From positions 62,001-126,000 of the forward strand of contig NZ_JABUXU010000008.1 in the NCBI RefSeq assembly GCF_014897675.1: 64,000 nt of DNA. Reading direction: 5' to 3'. The position numbers and the translations under genes are program-made. Positions 42,293-51,252 of this stretch are shown one piece after another (position 1 is the first letter of the stretch; every line of letters starts with the position of its first letter). The notes under the pieces were generated by a model. That model saw only the letters and a program-made list of their open reading frames with translations. It did no database searches and had not been told where the DNA came from. The stretch comes from Advenella sp. FME57. GTDB lineage: Bacteria; Pseudomonadota; Gammaproteobacteria; Burkholderiales; Burkholderiaceae_B.

Positions 42293-42369
42293 ACAGGCGG
42301 ACTGCACCAGCACCGACGATAGCGCGTTGAGCTTCATTTGTTGTAAAAAGGTACGCTATTTAATAGAAA

Positions 42370-42390
42370 TGACAATGAGAATAGTTTACA
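42370..42390 (+). promoter_or_regulatory. Overlapping Fur-box candidates before the Fpv-like operon
   Basis: TGACAATGAGAATAG (42370-42384) and TGAGAATAGTTTACA (42376-42390) match 9 and 10 of 14 positions of the 7-1-7 Fur consensus, in a run of AT-rich sequence about 100 bases before the first gene. Confidence 0.5.
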
Positions 42391-42491
42391 TTAACTACTA
42401 ATTCAGTTACAGTACCGCGACATAACATTGTTTTATATCGTCCGTCGCACGATCCTCAGATCCGCGTCGTCTCACCGGCATTTTTCCCCCT

Positions 42492-42827
42492 ATGAAATCT
42501 TCACACAGCACACGGTCTGCCTTCCTGACCGGCGTTTTTTTTCTTTCTGCTCTGGCAGCTACATCGGCCTGGGCTCATAACCCGGTCGCTTCCTGCAAGG
42601 CGGTAGGTGCAGACAAAGTACTGTGCAAAGGCGGGTTCTCCGACGGTTCGGCGGCGCCGGGTGTCACGCTGGATGTCATCTCCTATGATGAAAAAATGCT
42701 GCTTCCGGGGAAATTGTCCCCGGAGTCCACCCTGGAATTCAAGAAGCCGGAGCAGGAGTTTTACATTCTGTTCGACGCGGGCCCGGGCCACGTGGTAGAG
42801 ATCGACCAGAGCGAGATCACGCAATGA
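42492..42827 (+). CDS. FpvJ-like small periplasmic protein
   Basis: 111 residues: signal peptide ending at SAWAHNPVA, then an Ig-like beta domain (CKAVGADKVLCKGGFSDG, ISYDEKMLLPGKL, FYILFDAGPGHVVEID). A His directly at the mature N-terminus and one Cys pair are present. Size, position and type match, from memory, P. aeruginosa FpvJ (PA2405), part of the ferripyoverdine reduction complex. It overlaps the next gene by ATGA. No enzymatic motif is visible. Confidence 0.7.
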   Translation: MKSSHSTRSAFLTGVFFLSALAATSAWAHNPVASCKAVGADKVLCKGGFSDGSAAPGVTLDVISYDEKMLLPGKLSPESTLEFKKPEQEFYILFDAGPGHVVEIDQSEITQ

Positions 42828-43417
42828 CGGTACAGGCCATTCGGCCTGCCGGTGCGGGACATGAAACGGGCGCGGTTCTGGCGGTGTGCGCAGGTATTGT
42901 GCTGCTTGCTACGCTGACAATCGTGTTGCGAACCACAAGTGCACCGGTGTCGCAGATACAGACAGACCAGATAGATGCACGCCACGGCTTGACTGCGGCG
43001 GAGCAGGGCGTGTACGCCGATCTGCTGGTTGCTGCCGAGGAGGTCGGTTTCGCGCAGACGCCGCCTCAGGTCAGCGATCTGGCCGAGCAGATGATTCCAC
43101 CCTTTGTGGTGGACGCCTCCACGGGACGGCGTGGTGGTCACGACTGGCACATGAAGCAGGAAGGCCAGGTGGTTGCCTATATCGGCGTCACGCAAGCCCC
43201 AACGACTGCGGGCTCAATGTTGTTGCGGGTGACGCACTCACCAGGCGCCGCTAGTTATGCCAAGGAGCAAGACAGCCCGGCTCAGGTCTGGCTGTACAAA
43301 ACGACAGATGCGGCGGCGCAGGTTCCCGCTGCCCTGAACCCGGACAGCCTGACACAGGAAGGCTGGCAGCAGATTGTCTCGCAATTTGACGCCGGCGCTA
43401 CTCGCCACCAACACTAG
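42824..43417 (+). CDS. FpvK-like membrane-anchored protein (DUF6162 type)
   Basis: 197 residues with one N-terminal membrane anchor (AVLAVCAGIVLLATLTIVL, part) and a periplasmic domain. Features: YADLLVAAEEVGF, FVVDASTGRRGGHDWHMKQEG with clustered His residues, and a short C-terminal His motif (RHQH). Fits the position of P. aeruginosa FpvK (PA2406). Translationally coupled to its neighbours. Function not known beyond context. Confidence 0.7.
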   Translation: MTVQAIRPAGAGHETGAVLAVCAGIVLLATLTIVLRTTSAPVSQIQTDQIDARHGLTAAEQGVYADLLVAAEEVGFAQTPPQVSDLAEQMIPPFVVDASTGRRGGHDWHMKQEGQVVAYIGVTQAPTTAGSMLLRVTHSPGAASYAKEQDSPAQVWLYKTTDAAAQVPAALNPDSLTQEGWQQIVSQFDAGATRHQH

Positions 43418-44403
43418 TGCAGCAGCACTCAACCTCTTTTTTCTCAACACTCATGATGTCTTTTTTGCTGTCTGTTTTTGCCGGTCGGGTTCGCGCCTTG
43501 TCTTTTTTTTGCGGCTCAGTGATATTGCTGAGCGTCTGCAGCGTTGCCGGCGCCAAGGTGTTGCGCATCGGCGTGACCTTGCATCCCTATTATAGCTACG
43601 TCGCCAATATTGTCGGTGACAGGGCGCAAGTGGTTCCGCTTATTCCCGCAGGCTTCAATCCGCATGCGTATGAACCCCGGGCTGAAGATATCAAGCGCAT
43701 CAATGACTTGGACGTGATTGTGGTCAACGGGATCGGCCACGATGATTTTGCCGATCGCATGATCCAGGCTAGTGACAACGCCAAGGTGCCACTGATCGAA
43801 GCCAACGCCAATGTGCCCTTGCTGGCAGCGACGGGGTCAGCTGCCCGTGCCGGTAGCGGCGCCTCATCAGGAAAGATTGTGAACCCTCACACCTTTCTGT
43901 CGGTAACCGGTTCCATCGCCCAGGTCAACACCATTGCGCGTGAATTGGCGAAGATGGACCCGGACAATGCCCAGGCGTACCGGGAAAATGCCCGCAAGTA
44001 CACGAAAAAGCTGCGGACCTTGCGTGCGCAGGCATTGCAGCGTTTGGCCAGTGTGCCTGCTGGCGTAATGCGCGTGGCCACAATTCACGGGGCCTATGAT
44101 TATCTGTTGCGCGAATTCGGGCTGGAAGTGACGGCAGTGGTTGAACCTGCACATGGGATTGAACCCAGTCCGGCCCAGCTTAAGGGCACGATTGACCAGT
44201 TGAAGAAGCTGGATGTGAATGTGATTTTTTCAGAAATGGATTTTCCGTCAACGTATGTGGATACGATTCGCAACGAGACCGGTGTTCGTCTTTATCCCTT
44301 GACGCATATTTCCTATGGCCAATACTCGGCCGACAAGCTGGAGACCGAGACGGCCAAGAACCTGGATACCGTAGTGCGGGCAATGCAGGAGTCCGGCAAA
44401 TGA
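43417..44403 (+). CDS. ZnuA-like periplasmic binding protein (FpvC-like)
   Basis: Metal-type ABC binding protein of cluster A-I, 328 residues. Ligand motifs: TLHPYYSYV, AGFNPHAYEPRAEDI, VNPHTFLSVTGS and EPAHGIEPSPAQLKG. The central linker helix (AQAYRENARKYTKKLRTLR) is typical. A His-rich loop as in zinc-specific ZnuA is missing. GTG 43417 overlaps the previous stop; ATG 43453 is an equally possible start, and the signal peptide lies after it (SVILLSVCSVAGA). In an Fpv context it would take iron released in the periplasm. Zinc or manganese remain possible. Confidence 0.85.
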   Translation: MQQHSTSFFSTLMMSFLLSVFAGRVRALSFFCGSVILLSVCSVAGAKVLRIGVTLHPYYSYVANIVGDRAQVVPLIPAGFNPHAYEPRAEDIKRINDLDVIVVNGIGHDDFADRMIQASDNAKVPLIEANANVPLLAATGSAARAGSGASSGKIVNPHTFLSVTGSIAQVNTIARELAKMDPDNAQAYRENARKYTKKLRTLRAQALQRLASVPAGVMRVATIHGAYDYLLREFGLEVTAVVEPAHGIEPSPAQLKGTIDQLKKLDVNVIFSEMDFPSTYVDTIRNETGVRLYPLTHISYGQYSADKLETETAKNLDTVVRAMQESGK

Positions 44404-45158
44404 CAGGCCCGTGCGTCGACATGCGCCAGGTCCGGCTCTCGCTTGGGCAGACCCGGATTCTGCATAATATTGATCTTCATGTGCAGGCGGGCAGTATTCA
44501 TGCGCTGATCGGCCCGAACGGCGCGGGTAAAAGCTCGCTTATCAAAACCCTGATGGGGCAAATGCCGCATCAGGGCGCATTGACGCTGACCTGGCCTGCA
44601 CAGCCGGGCGTGATCGGATATGTGCCACAGGCACTGGAATTTGATCGGACCCTGCCCATGACGGTCAACGATTTCATGGGTGTCATGACACAGCGCCGAC
44701 CAGCATTTTTCGGATTGTCCTCGCGCAATACCCATGCCATTGACGACGCCCTGTTGCGCGTTGGCATGCACAACAAGCGCAAGCGGCGCATGGGCGCACT
44801 CTCAGGCGGCGAGCGCCAGCGTATCATGCTGGCGCAGGCGCTCATTCCAGCCCCGTCGCTGCTGGTGCTGGATGAACCCATGGCGGCACTGGATGAAGCC
44901 GGCGTTGCCGTATTTGAAGATCTGCTTGGCTACTGGCGTAACAGCGGCGTTACCGTGCTGTGGGTAGAGCATGATCTTGATGCCGTCAGGCGCCTGGCCG
45001 ACCAGGTCACCGGTCTGAACCACCGGGTTGTGTTTGAGGGTGAGCCTGCCAAGGTATTGTCGACCGAACAGTTGCTGGTCCTGTTTTCCGCTCATCCGCG
45101 CATGGATGCTCACCTGGCGGCGCCCGTGTCGCCTGCCCAAGCCAGGGTGGCGGCATGA
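44400..45158 (+). CDS. Metal ABC transporter ATPase (FpvD-like)
   Basis: 252 residues. Walker A GPNGAGKSSL, signature LSGGERQRIMLAQ, Walker B LLVLDEPMAALDE and the His loop VLWVEHDLDAVRR. QALEFDRTLPMTVNDF is a ZnuC/FpvD-type Q-loop region. Overlaps both neighbours by ATGA, so the stoichiometry of the importer is set by coupling. Metal not determined by sequence. Confidence 0.88.
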   Translation: MTGPCVDMRQVRLSLGQTRILHNIDLHVQAGSIHALIGPNGAGKSSLIKTLMGQMPHQGALTLTWPAQPGVIGYVPQALEFDRTLPMTVNDFMGVMTQRRPAFFGLSSRNTHAIDDALLRVGMHNKRKRRMGALSGGERQRIMLAQALIPAPSLLVLDEPMAALDEAGVAVFEDLLGYWRNSGVTVLWVEHDLDAVRRLADQVTGLNHRVVFEGEPAKVLSTEQLLVLFSAHPRMDAHLAAPVSPAQARVAA

Positions 45159-46054
45159 TCTTTGATACGATTCGCACGCTGCTGCAGCAATGGGCTCAGG
45201 ACGGGGTGCTTCCGCAAATGTTTACGTATGGTTTCGTGGTCAATGCCTTTATGGCCGGCTTGATCATCGGGCCATTGCTGGGCGGACTGGGCACACTGGT
45301 TGTGGTCAAGCGATTTGCCTTTTTCTCCGAAGCGGTAGGGCATGCCGCCATGACTGGCGTGGCCATCGGGATTCTTGTCGGTGAACCCTACACCGGTCCA
45401 TATGGGAGTCTATTCGGGTTCTGTCTGTTATTCGGTATTTTGCTCAATTATCTGCGCAACCGTACCGGTCTGGCCTCGGATACCTTGATCGGTGTTTTTC
45501 TATCAATTTCACTGGCATTGGGTGGCAGCTTGCTGCTGTTGCTGGCAGGCAAGATCAATATTCATATTCTGGAAAACGTCTTGTTCGGTTCGGTACTGAC
45601 GGTCACCTCGCAAGACCTGCTGGTGCTCAGTGTCATCGGGTTGCTGACCGCATGCCTGGCGCTGTTCAATTACAACCATCTGATTCTGTCCAGCTTCAAT
45701 GTACAGCTGGCAGCGGTACGCAAAGTGCGCACGACACTGATGGACTATCTGTTTGTTGTGCTGGTCACGCTGGTGACCGTTGCGGCGGTCAAGGTCATTG
45801 GTGCAATCCTGGTTGGTGCATTGCTGGTTATTCCTGCGGCCACAGCAAGAATTCTGGCGCAATCGATGCGCGGCTTTTTCTGGCTGTCAATTGCGATCGC
45901 GATTGTCAGTACCCTGGCAGGTATTCTTCTGCCGATCCAGTTCGCTTTACCGGTACCCTCGGGCGCAGCCATCATCCTGGTTGCCGGTAGCGTGTTTATT
46001 CTCTCGGCGCTGGCCAGGGGATTTATCCCTGCATTGAAAGGAACAACGGCATGA
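45155..46054 (+). CDS. Metal ABC transporter permease (FpvE-like, ABC-3 family)
   Basis: 299 residues with about eight or nine membrane segments. Seen: LGTLVVVKRFAFFSEAVGHAAMTGVA, here shortened to FFSEAVGHAAMTG, which is the ZnuB/ABC-3 family hallmark, and VKVIGAILVGALLVIPAATA. Works with the upstream ATPase. Coupled by ATGA overlaps at both ends. Confidence 0.9.
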   Translation: MIFDTIRTLLQQWAQDGVLPQMFTYGFVVNAFMAGLIIGPLLGGLGTLVVVKRFAFFSEAVGHAAMTGVAIGILVGEPYTGPYGSLFGFCLLFGILLNYLRNRTGLASDTLIGVFLSISLALGGSLLLLLAGKINIHILENVLFGSVLTVTSQDLLVLSVIGLLTACLALFNYNHLILSSFNVQLAAVRKVRTTLMDYLFVVLVTLVTVAAVKVIGAILVGALLVIPAATARILAQSMRGFFWLSIAIAIVSTLAGILLPIQFALPVPSGAAIILVAGSVFILSALARGFIPALKGTTA

Positions 46055-47076
46055 AGCCGATTGCTGTCTCTCCCCCCTATTTTTTCCAGATACGACTGGC
46101 GCTGCTGACGCTATGCATGGCAACGGCGCTGGCCAATCCATCGCTGGCCCAGGATGAAGTTAAGACGCGCAGCCGTAGTGCTGCAGACGCTGCGACTCAA
46201 GGCAATTTGGCTTCTGGCATGGCCCCTGGTGCTGCGGCCTCGGCTGCGCAGAACCGGCAGGCAACAACCGTTGTGGCAGCGCATCCGGTTGTCTACGGGC
46301 TACTTCAGGCCCTGACGCAAGGTAGCGGTATCGTGCCGGGTCGGGCAACGCCCGCCAATTTGCCGGCATCCCGCCATTACTCCTATTTGTCGGGCCGTGG
46401 CGCGAAATCTTTTGATCGCGTCGTGCGAAATGCAGATGCGGTTGTTCATCTGCGTTCTATCTGGCCGGATGACCCGCTTTATCCGCAGGCACGAAAACAC
46501 AATATTCGGGTCATTGAAATTGATGCCGCCAATCCCGTGGACCATGGTCTGCCTGGTATTGCCTCCACTGCAGACACTAACTCCGCAGCAGACTATCCCT
46601 GGCTCAATCCGGTAAATATGGGGCGGATGGCCGACATTATTGCATCTGACATTCAGCGGCTTGAACCGGGTGCCAAGGACAAAGTAGAGGCGAATTTGGC
46701 GACATTGCGCCAGCGCCTGATTGCCCTGAACGCCCAGGTGGAGTCTGCACTACTTGATGCACCGAATCTGTCTGTCGTTGTGTTGTCACCGCGGCTGCAC
46801 TCGCTGGCCGGTGCCTTCAATCTTGATGTCGTGCCGGTGACCGCACAGGTCGACTGGGACGCGCAGGCGCTGGCCGCGCTGGGTAAAGTCATCAGGGACA
46901 ATGGCGTGCATGCAGTTCTGCTGCACGAAGCCGCAAGCCCTGATGTGGCCGCCGCGATTACCGGCGCGGGCGCCAAACCGGTGATTGTGGAAACCGATGG
47001 CGACGACCCGGCGGCGGTGCTGGAAGCGGCAGGCAAGCGCCTGGTACAGGCACTGGTTGCCGGCAACCCGGGCTGA
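46051..47076 (+). CDS. Second ZnuA-like binding protein (FpvF-like)
   Basis: 341 residues. Signal peptide, then an Ala/Ser-rich linker (about residues 35-70), then a ZnuA-like fold (TTVVAAHPVVYGLLQ, DAVVHLRSIWPDDPLYP, YPWLNPVNMGRMADIIASDI). The metal motif NPHxYEP is replaced by a segment around SRHYSYLSGR, so a classical cluster A-I metal site is not evident. In P. aeruginosa the second binding protein FpvF interacts with pyoverdine. The same split role is plausible here. Confidence 0.78.
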   Translation: MKPIAVSPPYFFQIRLALLTLCMATALANPSLAQDEVKTRSRSAADAATQGNLASGMAPGAAASAAQNRQATTVVAAHPVVYGLLQALTQGSGIVPGRATPANLPASRHYSYLSGRGAKSFDRVVRNADAVVHLRSIWPDDPLYPQARKHNIRVIEIDAANPVDHGLPGIASTADTNSAADYPWLNPVNMGRMADIIASDIQRLEPGAKDKVEANLATLRQRLIALNAQVESALLDAPNLSVVVLSPRLHSLAGAFNLDVVPVTAQVDWDAQALAALGKVIRDNGVHAVLLHEAASPDVAAAITGAGAKPVIVETDGDDPAAVLEAAGKRLVQALVAGNPG

Positions 47077-47140
47077 TGTGGAACAGGCAAATTATGTTGA
47101 TGACATCTGAATTGTTGATCATAGGCGAGGTTAGGTAAGC

Positions 47141-48382
47141 ATGGTCAAGAAAAAATCCAAAGCCAAGCTCTGGTTCCTTATTCACAGCTGGCTGGCATTG
47201 CCGATCTGGGGCTTTATCTTTTTCATTTGCCTGACCGGCAGTATTGCGACGGTCAGCCAGGAAATCGAGTGGTTGGCCAGCCCGATGGTGCGGGCCAACC
47301 CGCCAGCCGGCAACCCCAGAATGCTGACCTATGATGAGGTTTTGGCGCGCGTTGAGCAGGCCCATCCGGGATCGGTGGTCAACTCCATACGCCGGCCGGT
47401 CAAATCGCAGTTTGCCCTGACGGTCAATACCAGTTATCAGGATGGCAAGTCTGGCAGGTTGTATGTCAATCCCTACACGGGCGAGATCCAGGGCCAGATT
47501 TCCGGCTTTGATTTCAGGCAATTCGTGCGGGCATTGCACGGCTGGCTGCTGGTGCCATTTACCAACGGCTTTGCCTGGGGCTGGTATGCCGTCTCATTGC
47601 TGGGCATTCCCATGCTGATTTCCCTGATTACCGGTCTGGTGGTATACAAGCGATTCTGGCGTGGCTACGTCAAGCCCCGGCTGCGTCTCGGCCAGGGCGC
47701 GCGCATTTTCTGGGGGGACTTTCACAGACTGGCCGGTATCTGGTCTGTGCCGTTCATTGCCATTATCAGTGTGACAGCCATCTGGTTCCTGATTGAAGCC
47801 GTTTTGTTCGACAACAGTATTTCCATTTCGACGGCGCCGCCGCCTGCCATGGTGCAACGCCAGGATGTCCCCACGCGCACGGACGGATCGTCCCGGAGCC
47901 TGTTGCTGTCGCCCGATCAGGCCGTGGCAAAGGCCAAAGGGCATTTTCCGGACATGCAGGCCGAATCCATTTTTCTGCCGGCCAATGCCTATAGCCACTA
48001 TACGGTGACAGGGCGCAGCAGCTATCCGCTCATTCTTGAGCGAGCATCGGTCAATCCGTATACAGGCAATGTGGATTCCTCACGCACTGTGTCGGATTAT
48101 TCCGGCCTGGAACTGGTGACCGAGTCCATGCGCCCGCTGCACACCGGGGATTTTGCCGGGCTCTGGCTCAAACTGGTGTATTTCTTCTTTGGTCTTTTGC
48201 TGACCATGATGGTTCTGTCAGGGATGTTGATCTGGACCAAACGAACGGCAAAGGAAACGGCCGGCATGCTTCGTGAACACCGCCAGTCACGCCGGCAAAA
48301 TACGGCTGTGAGCCATGGGGGAAAACCGTCGCCAGCGGCAGCGGGCGCACGCTTTATGAAAACAGAAAAGGGCGCATCATGA
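47141..48382 (+). CDS. PepSY-domain inner-membrane protein (FpvG-like reductase candidate)
   Basis: 413 residues with four membrane helices and PepSY domains between them. His residues sit at helix ends as in the PepSY_TM family: FLIHSWLALPIWGF, ALHGWLLVPF, DFHRLAGIWSVPF and PLHTGDFAGLW. Such proteins are thought to pass electrons or reduce ferric ligands across the membrane; FpvG (PA2403) reduces ferripyoverdine in the periplasm. The basic C-terminal tail is variable. Starts 64 bases after the previous gene behind a purine-rich site; overlaps the next gene by ATGA. Confidence 0.85.
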   Translation: MVKKKSKAKLWFLIHSWLALPIWGFIFFICLTGSIATVSQEIEWLASPMVRANPPAGNPRMLTYDEVLARVEQAHPGSVVNSIRRPVKSQFALTVNTSYQDGKSGRLYVNPYTGEIQGQISGFDFRQFVRALHGWLLVPFTNGFAWGWYAVSLLGIPMLISLITGLVVYKRFWRGYVKPRLRLGQGARIFWGDFHRLAGIWSVPFIAIISVTAIWFLIEAVLFDNSISISTAPPPAMVQRQDVPTRTDGSSRSLLLSPDQAVAKAKGHFPDMQAESIFLPANAYSHYTVTGRSSYPLILERASVNPYTGNVDSSRTVSDYSGLELVTESMRPLHTGDFAGLWLKLVYFFFGLLLTMMVLSGMLIWTKRTAKETAGMLREHRQSRRQNTAVSHGGKPSPAAAGARFMKTEKGAS

Positions 48383-48918
48383 ATAGTCAGGCTCAGGCAA
48401 TCCGGTCCGGGTCATGGACGGGCATCAAGGTTTGGTGGTATCGCTGGCGTTTTCACCTGAGTGTTCTGGCCATTTTGATCCCGCTGTGTTTCGTACCGCG
48501 TTATATAAAAGACCAGGCACTGTTCTCGGGTGATCTGGGACTGGGCGTACACGATCTGGGCACCAAAAAAGTGGGCCCTTGGGAAGTGCATATGGCTGAG
48601 TTCGATGCCATGGCGCCACGACGGGATGGCACAGCTGGTTTTGTAAAAACTTTTTCGGTGTCCCTGTGCGAGTCATGCCGCAGTGCAGTCCGTGCAGTCT
48701 ACCTGCGTGTAGGCAAGCCGCGCAGCCTGCGCACCGCGGGCGCCATTGGTTTTGGCAGTGTTTACAACATGCAAATTGGTGTACTGATTCCCAAAGATAC
48801 GCTGCCGGATGCGCAATTATGGCTTACCGCCGAAGGCTGGGACGGGTCATCGTATTCGACCTCATTCCCGCTGGCCGAGGCCTCGCCGATCACCTTAAAA
48901 TGGCTCGGCCAGCGCTGA
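48379..48918 (+). CDS. FpvH-like membrane-anchored protein
   Basis: 179 residues with one N-terminal membrane helix (FHLSVLAILIPLCFV) and a periplasmic beta-rich domain. A conserved CESCRSAVRAVYLR segment holds a CxxC pair that could bind metal or form a disulfide. Size and position next to the PepSY gene match, from memory, FpvH (PA2404). Coupled by ATGA overlap with the upstream gene. Confidence 0.72.
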   Translation: MNSQAQAIRSGSWTGIKVWWYRWRFHLSVLAILIPLCFVPRYIKDQALFSGDLGLGVHDLGTKKVGPWEVHMAEFDAMAPRRDGTAGFVKTFSVSLCESCRSAVRAVYLRVGKPRSLRTAGAIGFGSVYNMQIGVLIPKDTLPDAQLWLTAEGWDGSSYSTSFPLAEASPITLKWLGQR

Positions 48919-48924
48919 CCCACT

Positions 48925-48940
48925 TATGACATTTGTCATA
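48925..48940. repeat. Inverted repeat TATGACA-TT-TGTCATA, candidate operator
   Basis: Perfect 7-2-7 dyad, 7 bases after the FpvH-like stop and about 85 before the receptor start. It has no T-run and could control the receptor separately. It resembles neither the standard Fur nor Zur consensus closely. Confidence 0.45.
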
Positions 48941-49017
48941 CGACCGTCTTATTTTTGCCTCAAATAGCACTGTATTGAACACCATTGCAGATTCAATCAT
49001 TGGACTTACGCCGGATT

Positions 49018-51201
49018 ATGAAAACAACCTCACGCCACGCCCCTTCATTGCTTATGCGCGCCTTGCCGCTGGCGCTCTGTGCATCTACCGCTGCGGTACA
49101 TGCACAAACCGTTTCAGCGCCTGCCGCAGCTGAAGCAACCCGGCTCGAAGCGATCAACGCGACCGACGAGAACGTATCGGTGTCGGTACCTACGCCGGTG
49201 ACCTATGCCGGCGGCCAGGTCGCGACGGGCGGCCAGGCCGGCATTCTTGGCAATGCGGACAATATGAGTTCGCCGTATATTATCAACAGCTATACCTCGA
49301 AATTGATTGAAGATCAGCAAGCGCGTACTTTAGGGGAAGCAATCAAGAATGATCCTACCGTGCAGGTTGGCAACGGTTATGGGAATTTTGCCGAAACCTT
49401 TGTGATACGGGGCTTTCCGCTGAACAACGACGATCTTGCCTTCAACGGACTATATGGTATTTTGCCGCGCCAGGTACTGCCGACAGAAATGATCGAGCGT
49501 GTGGAAATTTTCAAGGGTGCCAGTGCCTTTCTTAATGGGGCGTCTCCCGGCGGCAGTGGCCTGGGCGGTTTGATCAACATCCAGCCAAAGCGCGGCACCG
49601 ATGAGCCGCTGACTCGGCTCAATGTCGACTATACCGGACGGGGGCAAGTGGGCGGCGGTGTGGATATCGGTCGTCGCTGGGGTGATGCCGGCCAGTTCGG
49701 GATCCGGCTGAACGCCGCCCATCGCGATGGACAAATGTCCACCAGGGATGCCGATGCCAGGACGTCCGTACTTACGCTTGGGCTGGATTATCGTGGTGAG
49801 CGGTTGCGCGCGTCGCTGGATGTGGGCTATCAGAATGTTCGCTTCGATCAGGCCCGCCCGACCATCACGCTGACCGGGGACGGCGTGCCTGATGCGCCGT
49901 CCACCAGCGTCAATTACGCGCAGCCCTGGGCCTGGTCGAAATTGCAAAGCACCTATGCCGTTGCCCGGGTTGAATACGATCTGAGTGAAAACTGGATGGC
50001 CTACGCCGCCATTGGCACCAGTCGCGACAAAGAAGACGGCCTCTACTCAGGGGCCAAGGTGAACGGCGATGGCATCGGTGCACACAGTCCGTTGCGCACG
50101 CCCTATGAGCGCGATACCGTGACCGGCGAAGTGGGGTTGCGGGGACGGTTTGTGACCGGTTCTGTGGGGCACCAGGTGAATCTGGGTGTATCGGCGTTGC
50201 GTTCGAGTAATCACAGCGCCTATCAATTGTTCGCCAGTCAGGATCGGGATATCTTCAATCCGATAGACTCTCCATATCCGGACCGGGTAACGTTATCGGG
50301 CGGCGATATTGATAATCCCGGCAAAGTGGACCGCTCTATTCTACGCAGTATTGCCTTGTCCGACACATTATCGTTTCTGGACGAACGCATTCTGGTCACG
50401 CTGGGCGTGCGCCACCAGAACCTTCGCTATACGGCCTATGATTACACGGGAGCGGCGTCGTCCGACTATGACAAATCAATTATTACGCCGTTCGCAGGCA
50501 TCGTCTTCAAGCCACTGAACAACGTATCGCTCTATGCCAATTACATTGAGGGCTTGACGCGGGGCGAGACGGCGCCGCTTACAGCAAACAACCGTAATGA
50601 AGTCTTCAAGCCGGCACGTACCAAGCAGATAGAGGCCGGCATCAAAGTTGATATGGGCGATTACGGTGCCAGTCTGGCGGCCTTTCAGCTTGAAAAGCCA
50701 GAGTTCTATCTGGACAGTGAAACCCAGATTTTTGGTGCTGCTGGCCAACAGCGCAATCGGGGTGTCGAGCTTAGTATCTATGGCCAGCCAGCAGAAGGTG
50801 TCAGGCTTATTGGCGGTGTCACGTTCATGAATGCACGTTTGCAGAAAACCCAGGATGGCCTCAATGATGGCAATCATGCGCCGGGCGTACCCCGAGTGCA
50901 GGCGACCATGGGTGCCGAATGGGATCCTGCCTTTGCGCCTGGCCTGACACTGCAGGGCTATGTAACCCGTCGCAGCAAGCAGTATGTCAACAAGGAAAAC
51001 GAGGGCACTATTGCTGCGTGGACACGTGTGGATCTGGGCGCACGATACACGACGAACCTGGCAGGAAAAGACACGACCTTCCGTTTCGGGGTCGATAATG
51101 TGTTCAATAAACGTTATTGGGCAACAGTTGCGCCACAGTTCGGTCAGCTCACGGCAGGCAATGGCCGAACCGTGAAAGCGTCTGTATCGCTGTCGTTCTA
51201 G
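49018..51201 (+). CDS. TonB-dependent siderophore receptor
   Basis: Outer-membrane receptor, 727 residues. Signal peptide (LLMRALPLALCASTAAVHAQ), plug (IINSYTSKLIEDQQARTLGE, FVIRGFPLNNDDLAFNGLYG, VEIFKGASAFLNGASPGGSG), 22-strand barrel, and a final strand ending KASVSLSF with terminal Phe. No STN signalling domain, so no sigma/anti-sigma cascade is expected. ATG 49018 is preferred to TTG 48985 as the signal peptide begins there. Likely brings in the ferric siderophore that the upstream proteins unload; since the first receptor is frameshifted, it may be the only working one here. Confidence 0.9.
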   Translation: MKTTSRHAPSLLMRALPLALCASTAAVHAQTVSAPAAAEATRLEAINATDENVSVSVPTPVTYAGGQVATGGQAGILGNADNMSSPYIINSYTSKLIEDQQARTLGEAIKNDPTVQVGNGYGNFAETFVIRGFPLNNDDLAFNGLYGILPRQVLPTEMIERVEIFKGASAFLNGASPGGSGLGGLINIQPKRGTDEPLTRLNVDYTGRGQVGGGVDIGRRWGDAGQFGIRLNAAHRDGQMSTRDADARTSVLTLGLDYRGERLRASLDVGYQNVRFDQARPTITLTGDGVPDAPSTSVNYAQPWAWSKLQSTYAVARVEYDLSENWMAYAAIGTSRDKEDGLYSGAKVNGDGIGAHSPLRTPYERDTVTGEVGLRGRFVTGSVGHQVNLGVSALRSSNHSAYQLFASQDRDIFNPIDSPYPDRVTLSGGDIDNPGKVDRSILRSIALSDTLSFLDERILVTLGVRHQNLRYTAYDYTGAASSDYDKSIITPFAGIVFKPLNNVSLYANYIEGLTRGETAPLTANNRNEVFKPARTKQIEAGIKVDMGDYGASLAAFQLEKPEFYLDSETQIFGAAGQQRNRGVELSIYGQPAEGVRLIGGVTFMNARLQKTQDGLNDGNHAPGVPRVQATMGAEWDPAFAPGLTLQGYVTRRSKQYVNKENEGTIAAWTRVDLGARYTTNLAGKDTTFRFGVDNVFNKRYWATVAPQFGQLTAGNGRTVKASVSLSF

Positions 51202-51215
51202 GCTCGCTTATTGTT

Positions 51216-51252
51216 GTTTGAATAATGCGCCGATCTCGCGCGTTATTCAAAC
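51216..51252. terminator. Long hairpin between receptor and convergent GNAT
   Basis: GTTTGAATAATGCGC pairs with GCGCGTTATTCAAAC (15 pairs, one G-T) around a 7-base loop. Only short T-runs flank it. It overlaps the last codon of the GNAT gene and probably ends both transcripts. Confidence 0.65.

Noticed and set aside
42492-48918. Plain zinc (Znu) importer as the explanation of the ABC genes
   Set aside because: Two different binding proteins, no His-rich ZnuA loop, the PepSY protein and three small periplasmic proteins, plus a Fur-like rather than Zur-like site, fit the Fpv set better. Not fully excluded.
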